Below are positions 55,128-64,000 of a DNA stretch of 64,000 bases, one piece after another. A program made the translations under genes and the position numbers. The stretch covers positions 1,007,501-1,071,500 of the forward strand of contig JAWNZC010000302.1 in NCBI GenBank assembly GCA_035771165.1, read 5' to 3'. The stretch's first letter is position 1. Every line of letters starts with the position of its first letter. Source of the DNA: Paragorgia papillata. Taxonomy: Eukaryota; Cnidaria; Anthozoa; Scleralcyonacea; Coralliidae. The notes under the pieces are model-generated. The model saw nothing but the letters and a program-made list of their open reading frames with translations. It ran no database searches and was not told where the DNA came from.

Positions 55128-56513
55128 ATGTCCTACGTTTGTGAAGTTTGTGGAAAATCTTTCGCTAATTCAAGTAATCTCCTCCGTCACATGAAGATGG
55201 TTCATAGATCGTCGACAAAACAAATAAGACAGGCAGGTCCTCTCATCAATGGATCCACAGTATTGCAGCATCCGTTTACCTGCATTGTTGCAGGGTGTAC
55301 TCAGAGTGGTAAAACCGTATGGGTAAAAACTCTTCTGGAGAATGCAAGAACAAATATCAACCCCCCTCCTGAACGTATCATTTGGTGTTATGGGCAGTGG
55401 CAACCCATGTACCTGGATATGATCAAAACTATACCTGACATTGAACTGAACGAAGGAATACCTACGAACATCGACTCGGAAGATTTTCTTGATGTTTCGA
55501 AGCGAAATCTTATTGTCCTCGATGATCTTATGGATCAATCAGGAGGGGATAAGCGCGTTGCAAATTTATTTACCAAGGGAAGCCATCATAGGAATCTCTC
55601 AGTGATCTATATTGTTCAGAATATATTTCACCAAGGAAAGGAAACCAGAAACATCAGCCTCAACGCACACTATATCATACTCTTCAAGTCTCCGAGGGAT
55701 AAACAACAAATTTCTATTTTGGCACGACAAGTGAATCCTGGACATGTTCAGGAATTTATGAAGAGTTACGAAGAAGCAACGAGTCGCCCCCATGGATATC
55801 TGATGCTTGATCTAAAGCCGACTACGGATGACAAACATCGTCTCAAGACAAATGTTTTACCTGAAGAAAATAGCTCCGTCCTGCAGCAGAATATAAGCAG
55901 ATATATTCAAAAGAAATCGTATCAGCAACCTCCAATCGTCAACGCTATGCACAATACAGAACAGCTAATGCGAGATATTGTACAAACACCACAATTAACA
56001 CCCGATGAAAAGAACATCCTATACTCTAATCAACTCGATCGTTTTCTGACATTCCAACAGCAGCTGCAGAATCAGCAGCATCAAGTTCAAACTAATCTTC
56101 AAACGCAGCTACTAAAAGTTATACAAAATTTGACAGACACCCCACAGAAGCCTGAAAAACCTGAACCCCAGCAAGCTGAACACCTTCCGTTGGATACTCC
56201 GTCTAAACCTAGCGTAGCTAAACCATATTTTCTAACTCCTCCTCCGACTGTTGAATACCCAAAGCCGAAACCTTTGCAAAAATGGTTAACTGTTGATTCT
56301 GGCACAGATGAAAGTGATCCTGGTGAAAACGACTCAGACAACGAAGACTCGCATGGAGAAGAAGGCTCACATGAAACAGAAGACAATAATAGTCAAAACG
56401 AAGACTCCTTATACATCACACTGCGCCCCAGGAACGACCCTCAAAATCCTTATAAAGTGCCTTATAAAGTGCGAATGCCTACTAGATTCAATAACAGAAG
56501 CCGCCCTTATTAA
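55128..56513 (+). CDS. C2H2 zinc finger + packaging-type ATPase, right copy
   Basis: Intact 461-aa mirror copy of 51952-53337, starting exactly at the mirror coordinate. The zinc finger (5-26), Walker A (55-63), Walker B (127-135) and sensor-like VQN (163-165) are unchanged. Visible differences are LTDTPQK for LTETPQK and PLDTPSK for PLDSPSK. The acidic tail (GTDESDPGENDSDNEDSHG) and basic C-terminus are kept. An N-terminal DNA-binding finger on a packaging motor could help choose the element's own DNA; that is inference. Alternatively the protein serves some other P-loop role. Confidence 0.85.
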   Translation: MSYVCEVCGKSFANSSNLLRHMKMVHRSSTKQIRQAGPLINGSTVLQHPFTCIVAGCTQSGKTVWVKTLLENARTNINPPPERIIWCYGQWQPMYLDMIKTIPDIELNEGIPTNIDSEDFLDVSKRNLIVLDDLMDQSGGDKRVANLFTKGSHHRNLSVIYIVQNIFHQGKETRNISLNAHYIILFKSPRDKQQISILARQVNPGHVQEFMKSYEEATSRPHGYLMLDLKPTTDDKHRLKTNVLPEENSSVLQQNISRYIQKKSYQQPPIVNAMHNTEQLMRDIVQTPQLTPDEKNILYSNQLDRFLTFQQQLQNQQHQVQTNLQTQLLKVIQNLTDTPQKPEKPEPQQAEHLPLDTPSKPSVAKPYFLTPPPTVEYPKPKPLQKWLTVDSGTDESDPGENDSDNEDSHGEEGSHETEDNNSQNEDSLYITLRPRNDPQNPYKVPYKVRMPTRFNNRSRPY

Positions 56514-57704
56514 AAACGTTTTAAACTGATCAGTGTAACTATTTGTATGTAACCGTAATTTATTTTATTGACATGTATAAGTTTAAACCAAAGCCTAAAT
56601 AAATATTTTAAACTGAATACTTTGAATTCTGCCTTATGAGACGACGCGATGCTGTACATTCTCCATGGTTACACCAACGCATCGCCTAAACTTGCCCATG
56701 CATTAATACCCCTTATTATTCCCCAAAGCTCATGATCACCCCCCTAAAATGAATTAAATATTCTACTTATATGCAAATCCGGTTATGTTTTAGCCATTAG
56801 TAATTTTAATAACTTTTCCCTTTTGTGTTCTGCACGTGCGAGAATCTTATAACATACTAAATCATAGCGACGAATTATTTAACCAAGCTCTGTAATTTTT
56901 CAAAGTGCTTGGTCAACGATGCTGTCGAATAATGTTCTTCTAAGTGTACAATAACGATTCGCTACCATTCAAGGCGACTCTTTTTAACTTCATACGGTTC
57001 CTATACGTATAAGCATCACAAAAGCGACACAAATATCTAATATAATATTCAAAAGCGAACCAAATATCTAATATAATATTCATATATAAGCTTTTCATTG
57101 CTATGTGCCAATATGTTTTTTCTGAGCTCACGGCTTTTCGGATTGATTCGTACGTATCCTAAGTTCAGCTTCTCGAAATGATTCCTCATTCTATCTTCCT
57201 TTACTTATAAACGAGGGTTTAGTTAGGTATGATTCTAAGATGATTTATTCTGTTAGGTTCTAACCCTACATATAATATTCATAGCTTATTCAGATAATAT
57301 TCGAGTTAAGTTATCTCACCAGATTCAGTCATTTAGAATGTTCGAAACCCACTATATTCCTCTAGACAAGATTTAGGATAAAAATATAAAGTGTGTCTAC
57401 TAATTTCTCTTTAGTTCCTTGTAAAGAACCTCTATTTTGTCTTGAGTTTATTGCACGCATGCTCTGTATGCTTACATGTCCCACAAGTGTTAACTGGTAG
57501 TAGGATAAAGTGTATAAATGAAAAGGTAATTACTATTACTTATAAGGAATATAAGTCGAATGCCTTTTGATAATGACGTAACCCAGAACTTCGGAAATCA
57601 GTCGGAGAGCTATCGGTTATGACGTGTAGTGAATACCGGGGGGGTTGGAATAAAAGCTAACGATGACGATGCATAAGTAATAAGTCGATTATGACGTAGT
57701 GAAA
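56514..57704. other. Right arm, region downstream of the ATPase gene
   Basis: Inverted copy of 50761-51951, with scattered single-base differences (for example gcttatacg against gtttttacg near 57012 and taaatg against tacatg near 57333). No gene recognised. Confidence 0.6.
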
Positions 57705-57958
57705 ACCAGGGGGGGTGAATAACAGCTAGGGTTTAGGGGGGAAGTTAGGGTTGGGAAGTCCCAAAGGAACCTGAGAAATAATGATGTAAGCATAAATAAT
57801 GAGGTTAGGGTTTGGAGGTCCCAAAGGAGCCTGAGACATAATGACGTAATGAGATTAGGGTTAGAGGGTCCCAAAGGAGCCTGAGCATGAATAATTAAAA
57901 ATTGAATATTTAATGAGGCGGCATCCCTTTGGCCGCCAGAGTGGGGGGTATTACTACT
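57705..57958. repeat. Right terminus with subterminal tandem units
   Basis: Inverted copy of 50507-50760, ending gagtggggggtattactact, followed by the gcgcat duplication. Confidence 0.8.
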
Positions 57959-57964
57959 GCGCAT

Positions 57965-58640
57965 TCTTATGGTTTGAGAATCTGTCAGTCGTATGGGTGC
58001 CCCAAACGCCATCTAAATAAGCAAAAAACTCGGGTGTTGTACGCCAATCATCATAATCAATCGTTTTGCTAATGATGTCAGCATAAACGTTAAGGTTACG
58101 GGGAACCCATTCCGGAGTTAAACTTATGCGATTCGCATGACGCAAGGTAAAAATGTCAAGAGCAATATCATGGAGACCGGATTTCGGGCTCCCTACTTCT
58201 ACGATGCGTAATGGCGCCTGATTATCTGAGTGACATTTGATCGACTTGCCTGAAAGCTGCGATCTAAATGATAACAAAGAAAAATGTATGGCTTTTAATT
58301 CGCGCCATGTAGAACTTTGCCTAGTTTCACTCTCAGTCCACATACGATGACAAACTGCGTTAGATCCGGCAATGAAAGCCCCGCAAGCTACGTTGATGGC
58401 GTCAGAATACGACAATGTCAGGGGAATGCTATACTCGACAATATCCTTTACATTCAGATTTACAATGTTTTTCTTCCAGAAAAATATCTCATCCAATGTG
58501 TCATTATGGACTCCGATATTAAATCGTGAAGTCCAGGAACTTCGGGCTTCTATAACACTATAAAGTTCCTTGTTTTGAGTCGGGTGAGTTGTCCTATGAC
58601 TGGGGACATTGACATGATATGTCCTGCGATTGTTGCACAA
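57965..58640 (-). pseudogene. YR element RNase H domain, cut by the palindrome
   Basis: The frame runs down from 58640. RNase H residues are recognisable: SYSDAINVACGAFIAGSN (first Asp), STWRELKAIHFSLLSF (Glu), KCHSDNQAPLRIVE (Asp) and TPEWVPRNLNVYADIISK (last Asp), then GVWGTHTTDRFSNHKN, where the insertion occurs. The domain removes RNA from the RNA/DNA hybrid during reverse transcription. The D-E-D-D set seems present. The reading frame is lost upstream relative to the reverse transcriptase and it is split by the insertion. Confidence 0.85.
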
Positions 58641-59759
58641 TCTCGAGCTGTAACGTACGGCGCTGAGCTGAGAAATCGATCAACTATAGGTGTAGAAATT
58701 TTTCGATGCGGGTACGGGTAATAGAAAACCACGCTGAAATGAGGTCCCATTCAAGACCCAACCAAATAAGGGACTGAACCCGTGTCCCAGTAAATTTATC
58801 CCCCCCAACATATGTCCCCATACGGACACATTTCCTAGGAAATATGTCCCCCTCTTCGGAAATTTGTCCCCCCCACTCAGAATGATTCCTTACAGGATAA
58901 TTGATATACGTGTAATATGGACTTATATGGACTTAGTGCTATTGACAACAAAACCTGCGTCTCTTAGGGAATATCTCACAAGTTGTGAATGGCCCTTTGC
59001 AACTTCTAAAGAGTCTGATGGCCCGCATCCATCATCTAGGTAAACAACGATCTTGACCACATTAAACCTCCAGAATTTAAGGAGTGGACGTAAGACTTTG
59101 GTGAAAATATATGGGGCCGAACTAAGACCAAAGGGGAGTAGGGTAAAACAAAATACTGGGGATGTCCTGAAAGCTCCAGGAGAAGCCTAGATACGTCTGG
59201 TGTTCTGGAAGGATGTCTATGTGGTGATAACCAGATTTTAAATCGAAATTGAAAAGAAGCCTCCTTTGTTAACATATGTTGATAAGACACGCCAGTCTTC
59301 AAACTTAATTTTTTCTCTCCATACACATTGGTTCACATGCCGAAGATCCAAAATAAGTCTTTTCTTACCGGACGATTGGATAGAGACCGACAAAGGGTTC
59401 AGGTTGTGAGGAATAAATGGGACTTCGATTACTGCGCAGTTTTGGACGAGCTCTGTAATGGCAGACTCGACAAATTCGCTATGCTCTAAAGCTGATTTAT
59501 TATTCGCTAACTGCGCCATAATGGGGGTTTCTATAAACGGGATGCAATAACCAAATTTTATAGTTTCAATAATAAAGCGATTAGCATCAATCGATTCCCA
59601 ATAGGGGAGATGAGCTTTAAGTCGACCCTTGAGGGTAGGCGGAGCAACCTTCTGTTCGTACTCAAAACTGTCATGACTATAGTCAACAAACGAGTCTAAA
59701 TTTGCATTTAGCTCTATAAAGTAAGGTAAATTATCTGGTTCCATACTATTAAGATTCAA
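58550..59759 (-). pseudogene. YR element reverse transcriptase, frameshifted
   Basis: 59759-59238 is open: GRLKAHLPYWESIDANRFII, KFGYCIPFIETP, NCAVIEVPFIPHNLNPLSVS and GKKRLILDLRHVNQCVWREK. After a shift the palm continues with HHIDILPEHQTYLGFSW-type sequence, PLWSSSAPYIFTKVLRPLLK and VVYLDDGCG near 59034 (the YxDD catalytic box), then a stop. A short C/T-rich tandem stretch at about 58785-58935 ('atgtcccc', 'ttgtcccccc') interrupts the thumb. After that, LIWLGLEWDL and PVIGQLTRLKTRNF resume. Multiple shifts and this small insertion make it dead. Confidence 0.85.
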
Positions 59760-59777
59760 TACCTCACAATCGTTGAA

Positions 59778-60558
59778 CTATTGGTTACCTCCTGTAGGAA
59801 GACGTGAAGTCGAAGCTTGGTTGGCCTTTACGGCTGACACTCTCCTACAATCTGCTCTCCAATGTCCTTGTAAACCACAGGCGAAGCAAATATCTGTTGG
59901 TGCAGCCTTTCTGAAACTAAAACGTGGAAGAGACGAGTGGCTCTGGGAATAGAATGACATTGGTTCTGGAACGATTGGTTTGCGTTAGAATTGGTGAAAG
60001 TAGAAGTAGAAGTGTAGGGATGTGAACGACTGACTGATCTTGGATTCCTACCACGTTGTTTATTCGTTCTTTTTCGTAACGCGACTTGTTCGGCTTTCTT
60101 GATTCTTTTGTCGTCCTGGGACCCACTAGCAAGCTCGTCAGACAGTTATTCGTTGACTAACTCCCACCCGGCTGGGGATTTGTCTGCCAATCGAATCAGC
60201 TTGTTTCTTCGTTTGAGCTGTTTCTCGAGTTCTTGTAGGCAATCGCTTACTTGAGACGTCTTCTTGCGTTGCAAAGCTTTTGTCGCTCCTGAGACTTGGT
60301 CGGGCAAACTACGATTAAACTTATACTGTTGTTTGTTGCCTTCGTATTTGAAGGTGAGTTCGGATGTTTCCTTCAATCCTTTTGCTGCTGATTCAGTTGT
60401 ATTCTGAGCCTCTTCCTTCAGATCTTCTTTCAGCAGGACTAGTTTCTTATCGAGGTATTCTTTAAAGAGAGAAAAAGTCGTGGCGTCGTCAGTGGGTTCT
60501 TCTCTAGGTCCAGATTATCTTAAACGTTCGGTATGTTCGGCTTCATTTTGTTCTTGAG
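59778..60558 (-). pseudogene. YR element gag with zinc knuckle
   Basis: Starts MDSQEQNEAEHTERLR and hits an early stop. It continues with KEYLDKKLVLLKEDLKEEAQ, TFKYEGNKQQYKFNRSLPDQ, RRNKLIRLADKSPAGWELVN, another stop, LSDELASGSQDDKRIKKAEQ and, after a shift, ICFACGLQGHWRADCRR, a CCHC knuckle. This is the usual gag of Ngaro/DIRS-type elements in invertebrates. The ATG lies 20 bp inside the 158-bp repeat edge. It would bind element RNA; inactive because of stops. Confidence 0.8.
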
Positions 60559-60578
60559 AATCCATGAGAAACAAATTT

Positions 60579-60738
60579 TATTAGACACACGACGCGTAAG
60601 GCGTTGGACGCGAATGAGAACCGAACTTCCTTTCAGCCTTATATATTTAGCGTGTCGCTAATCATGCATAACCTCCCTATACACACACTTGCACCCCTGG
60701 CGCACTCTATGCGCCAATTATGTAACCCATAATAAATA
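60579..60738. repeat. 158-bp direct repeat of the YR element (5' side)
   Basis: Direct copy of 48882-49039 upstream of the minus-strand gag start. About ten differences from the other copy. Confidence 0.9.
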
Positions 60739-61089
60739 CATAACGTATATAACGTTTTTTATGCTGTTATTTTAAGTGTTATAATAGAACGACTTCATTG
60801 AAAATTTAAAAGATAATTTTAAACTTATTTTAACAAAAAGATTATCAGCTTAAAATATACACGATGATGTCAGCTATCATAAAGTGCGAATAAGCAGAAT
60901 AACATATTTATGTAATTTTTACTTCTGTCAAAGTTATTTAAAAAGTGAATGAAAGCCGTTGTTTTTTGGTTGAATCAAACCACTTATAACCTATGTATAA
61001 TTAATAAAATTGCACTAACTGTCTTAAAGAAATCGTGTTTTTTGAATATTTCGTTAATAAAATAGAATATTGCTCTCTATTTTTAATAG
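60739..61089. other. SRCR intron, nothing recognised
   Basis: AT-rich, no frame or repeat of note. It ends in the acceptor ttttaatag. Confidence 0.5.
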
Positions 61090-61413
61090 GTATTCCCATC
61101 TGCTTGGAAGGACCATTTAAGAAATCTGGTACTGGACGCGTTGAAATTCTTTATAAAAACACATGGGGAACGCTTTGTGATGATAACTGGGACTTCAAGG
61201 ATGCTAACGTGGTTTGTCGACAACTTGGCTTTCCAGGAGCTAGAGCAGCCCTTCAAGGTCGTGATGTTCCGGATGGTAGTAGACAAATATGGCTAGATGA
61301 GGTTCATTGTACAGGAAATGAACGTTATTTGGCAAACTGTAGTCACCAAGGATGGGGGAAACACGATTGTAGCCACAGCGAAGATGCCGGTGTTTTATGT
61401 AATAACGGATCAG
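61090..61413 (+). CDS. SRCR-domain exon 3 of a host gene
   Basis: A 324-bp exon between the acceptor tttttaatag and the donor gtaaatt, phase 1-1. It encodes ICLEGPFKKSGTGRVEILY, WGTLCDDNWDFKDANVVCRQ, ALQGRDVPDGSRQIWLDEVH, YLANCSHQGWGKHDCSH and EDAGVLC. Six cysteines are placed as in the other two exons. It lies almost 30 kb from exon 2, the interval being filled with LINEs, microsatellite, the YR element and the palindrome. That distance makes one gene likely but not certain. Its adhesion or pattern-recognition role is inferred from the family. Confidence 0.9.
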
Positions 61414-61602
61414 GTAAATTATCATCTTGATTTGTAAATTGTTTAACTCGTTTCAGGAGAAAAAATTACCGCAAATATGGAAATGCAACACCTAACGCGA
61501 TTTGTCAGCAATCTGATTAATTGGCTTCTGAGCTGCAATTGAAAAACTGAAATCAGAAAATTAAGCAAGTTTAAATTGTATTATGTTTATTGTTATTTAG
61601 TC

Positions 61603-61645
<43 letters not shown>

Positions 61646-61649
61646 GTTA

Positions 61650-61699
<50 letters not shown>

Positions 61700-61738
61700 A
61701 TTATTATTATTATTATTATTATTATTGTTATTGTTATA

Positions 61739-61771
<33 letters not shown>

Positions 61772-61793
61772 GTTATTATTATTATTATTGTTA

Positions 61794-61830
<37 letters not shown>
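61603..61830. repeat. (TTA)n microsatellite
   Basis: About 228 bp of ATT/TTA repeats with TTG variants, 190 bp after the SRCR exon. Confidence 0.97.
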
Positions 61831-61833
<3 letters not shown>

Positions 61834-62694
61834 ATCTATATGATATAAAAACTATTTACCACGACAAAAACTATAACTTTGGCATTTTACGGTGACTGAA
61901 AATATTTTAGTCTATTTATGGTTTTTGTTAAAAATCAAATCCTTTCGTCTTTCCTGCTTTTTCTCTCGATATTAAAATATAGTTTAAAAAAGCACTGGCA
62001 AATTTATGCACTTCTCTAATTTCGCAAACACACCGCTCCTTTAATTGCCGTTCAATCTATACCAAAAGATCGCTGTAGGGATAAGTTTGTCGTAATTACC
62101 TCCGGATCGGTCAACAAGTTTATAATTAAGAAATGTAGACTATGAACAATTGTAGATGGCTGAGATGATGCCATTTTTGTGACTACAGTCATAATATGAG
62201 TGTGTTGCTTGCTTGATTGCTTTCTTGCCTTAAACCGCATTTATGTCATACTCGACAGCCATCGTCAGATATTCGACACAATTGCAAGCCAGAGAGTCGA
62301 CAAGAGTCGACAAGTATTTGAGAAGTACTCGCGCTGTTTGTAGGGGCTATAATATAATCGTAACTGAAAACAAAACTTGTATTTGAATGGCAATTTTGAA
62401 GTGCCTCTATGTAACCTTATAATTTTTATATTTTTTGTATGAATAAAATTAATAAATAAAATAAAATAATAAATAATTTTTGTGTAAATTAAGATTTTTT
62501 GTATTACCGTCGAGGTAAACACATATTATCTAAAAATAAATCTTATTTAACATTATCCCTAATGTTTTTATCATTATTAGTACAGGTAATCATATGATAA
62601 CGAGTACAATTAAGGATTTACACTACAAGCGACATTAAATATCACGAGTATTGTAAATCTTTAATTGTACGAGCAAAATCATTTGATTACTCAT
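61831..62694. other. No gene recognised
   Basis: AT-rich; short tandem 'gagtcgacaa' at 62297-62317. Confidence 0.5.
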
Positions 62695-63043
62695 TTATTA
62701 TATACATGACAAAATTACGACACGTACGCTTCGTACTCACTCACGCCTTTAAAAGCATCTTGTTTCATTACTTAACAAGAAACATTTTTTCTTTGGGTGT
62801 TTTCTGCACTAATTTCAAAATATTTACGTGGAATTTTTAGTTCATAGTGTACCACAAGTCGTTGGAAATGTGAATACTTTCCATTGCAGAATTGGCCGCC
62901 ATTTTGAATTTTATTGTCAACATCGTTCCCAGGGCTTTCTCTATTTTTATTAATTGTACTGCAGTACAATGTCTACAATTAAAAAAATAATTGTACTACT
63001 CTCAACCAATCAGAATGTATTAATTTTGTCATGCGTATAATAA
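62695..63043. mobile_element. 349-bp inverted-repeat MITE
   Basis: The ends ttattatatacatgacaaaa and its inverted partner ...attttgtcatgcgtataataa are about 23 bp long. The 'ctctcaaccaatcagaatg' word inside the right end also occurs, inverted, at 6475-6495 in the nested transposon. No coding capacity. Confidence 0.7.
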
Positions 63044-64000
63044 GCAGGATAATTAGGAGCTGTTAGTCGGGCGAGCCCGGCTCATGTTAACAGGGCTGAC
63101 TCGTGTCACGAAATTATTTTCTTGGTCGCAAAAATAGATTTGAATTAATGTTAAGACTCATTTACATCAAAGCTAAACCAATTGTTTTTCGAAAATTTCG
63201 TTTATGCTAGTTTCAAAACCACTGTACGATCCTAATCAATCGCGTGAGCTCGGTTAACCGTGCTAGCCCGACATCTCCCAAAATCTTCCGCTTTCACTTT
63301 GGCGCAATGGTGGTACGCATTGATTTCTGTGTGATTTCCACACGTTTCCAGCCATGTCAAGGCACTGAATAAATGTTCAGATTTTGAACAGCCGAAACTT
63401 TCTAAGTTGATGGATGTAATTCTCAATTTAGAAACTAAGTCGTTTTCAAAATTTCCGCCCTTGTACACTACTACCAACTCTTTATTAACTCAAACTTGAC
63501 GATAAAACTCGGATACGATATTCTTGAGGTTACCTATTTGAATAGCTTTAGTGCCTAACCGGTGTACCCATAGGGAGTTTGTGAATATTATTTTTTACGA
63601 AGAGACAGCTCTTCCGATCTCGCTCGTCAAGTTTACTCCACCAGATGTTGAAGTCAAAGAGGAACGAATATTAAACTTTCGTCTTCCCGGACTTTAAGGA
63701 CGCCAAGTTCCGTTTGCAAAAGAACTTCTTTCCGAATATAAATCCATCCATATTGATCACGGTAACTATATTATTCAGCGCATGACGCTAAATATGTTTT
63801 TAAGACGCTACAGTAACTATACTTCAACACTAAGCGTATATAGCTTAATTGATGGGCACAATTACTTCCCTTCGATACGCGTTACGCCACGCGTTACGCA
63901 ACGCTGAATTTCAATTACTTCTATTTTTTTTATTTCTTAACAACTTTACTGGGTATTAGCAAAAGTAAATATTACCTACTATATAATAATACTAAGTTAT
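63044..64000. other. No gene recognised; adapter-like 13-mer inside
   Basis: The 81-codon minus-strand frame at 63232-63477 has no recognisable domain. 63608-63620 reads gctcttccgatct, the 3' end of a common Illumina adapter. Confidence 0.5.

Larger units (their letters stand above)
50507..57958. mobile_element. 7.45-kb palindromic Polinton/Maverick-like element
   Basis: Both ends begin AGTAGTAATACCCCCCACTC and both arms match base for base for about 3.4 kb. Mirror positions always sum to 108465 (termini, both ATPase genes, both small genes), so there is no net indel outside the central repeats. gcgcat flanks both ends (50501-50506, 57959-57964). A 5'-AG tip, 6-bp duplication and packaging-type ATPase are hallmarks of Polinton/Maverick elements. 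Here, however, polymerase B, integrase, protease and capsid genes are absent. The element looks like an inverted duplication of one end of a larger virus-like transposon. Its genes are intact, unlike almost everything around it. Confidence 0.8.
48747..60738 (-). mobile_element. YR retrotransposon (DIRS/Ngaro-like), interrupted
   Basis: In minus-strand order: a 158-bp repeat (60738-60579), gag with zinc knuckle, reverse transcriptase, RNase H, then (after the inserted palindrome) the rest of the RNase H tail region and a tyrosine recombinase, then a second direct copy of the 158-bp repeat (49039-48882). Gag-RT-RH-YR order with split direct repeats is the layout of Ngaro/PAT-type YR retrotransposons. 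Without the 7452-bp insertion and one duplication it is about 4.5 kb. Every ORF has stops or shifts, and the recombinase is cut short. Confidence 0.85.

Noticed and set aside
50507..57958. Palindrome as a pure assembly artefact
   Set aside because: Unique and different flanks on both sides, a 6-bp target duplication, scattered arm differences and an asymmetric centre argue for a real insertion. Long-read confirmation is still desirable.

Overview
The window is repeat-rich, AT-rich invertebrate genomic DNA with no bacterial-type gene order. Spliced single-exon SRCR domains, CR1-like, RTE-like, BEL/Pao and tyrosine-recombinase retrotransposons, hAT-like DNA elements, a tRNA/5S-type SINE and kilobases of tetranucleotide repeat point to a non-vertebrate metazoan. 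A cnidarian, perhaps an anthozoan, is my best guess from the repeat mix. That is an inference and a sponge or another invertebrate is not excluded. The only convincing host gene is a plus-strand SRCR-domain gene seen as three separate in-phase exons (26473-26802, 31210-31533, 61090-61413).

Layout: 1-12642 is a decayed CR1-like element (esterase-type ORF1 end, endonuclease, reverse transcriptase) cut by a 9.19-kb DNA transposon (1988-11177, TA duplication). That transposon holds a 3.62-kb relative (4224-7845) with the same terminal tip but a different subterminal repeat. A TC/TCTG microsatellite follows. 13.3-19.0 kb is a minus-strand BEL/Pao wreck broken by hAT-like elements with CAGGGGCGGAT tips and 5-bp duplications (14972-16932; a third end at 13780). 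A second full hAT-like copy lies at 20099-22205. 22-34.6 kb holds the first two SRCR exons, small MITEs, a SINE, a 2.1-kb hAT element with an 8-bp duplication (27990-30131) and minisatellites. 34.6-43.1 kb is mostly CTAC/CTACCTCC/CCAT/CTAT microsatellite, carrying two near-identical, identically damaged CR1 fragments. 43.2-48.7 kb holds an RTE-like 3' end, a palindrome, a BEL gag fragment, a SINE and foldback elements.

The most interesting object is 50507-57958: a 7452-bp near-perfect palindrome with AGTAGTAATAC terminal repeats and a 6-bp duplication (gcgcat), inserted into the RNase H end of a minus-strand YR (DIRS/Ngaro-like) retrotransposon (about 48747-60738). Each arm encodes an intact 461-aa protein, a C2H2 zinc finger joined to a packaging-type P-loop ATPase, and an intact 109-aa protein with a hydrophobic C-terminus. 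The two genes diverge from a centre made of ACTATAGT-type repeats that flip orientation. Tips, duplication length and ATPase suggest a Polinton/Maverick-like (virus-like) element reduced to an inverted duplication of one end, comparable to a snap-back defective DNA-virus genome. Polymerase, integrase and capsid genes are absent, so it would need helper functions.

Overall the window is a record of nested insertions (CR1 > TA element > related element; BEL > hAT; YR element > Polinton-like palindrome; microsatellite > CR1). Most transposon genes are broken. The palindrome's genes are the clear exception.
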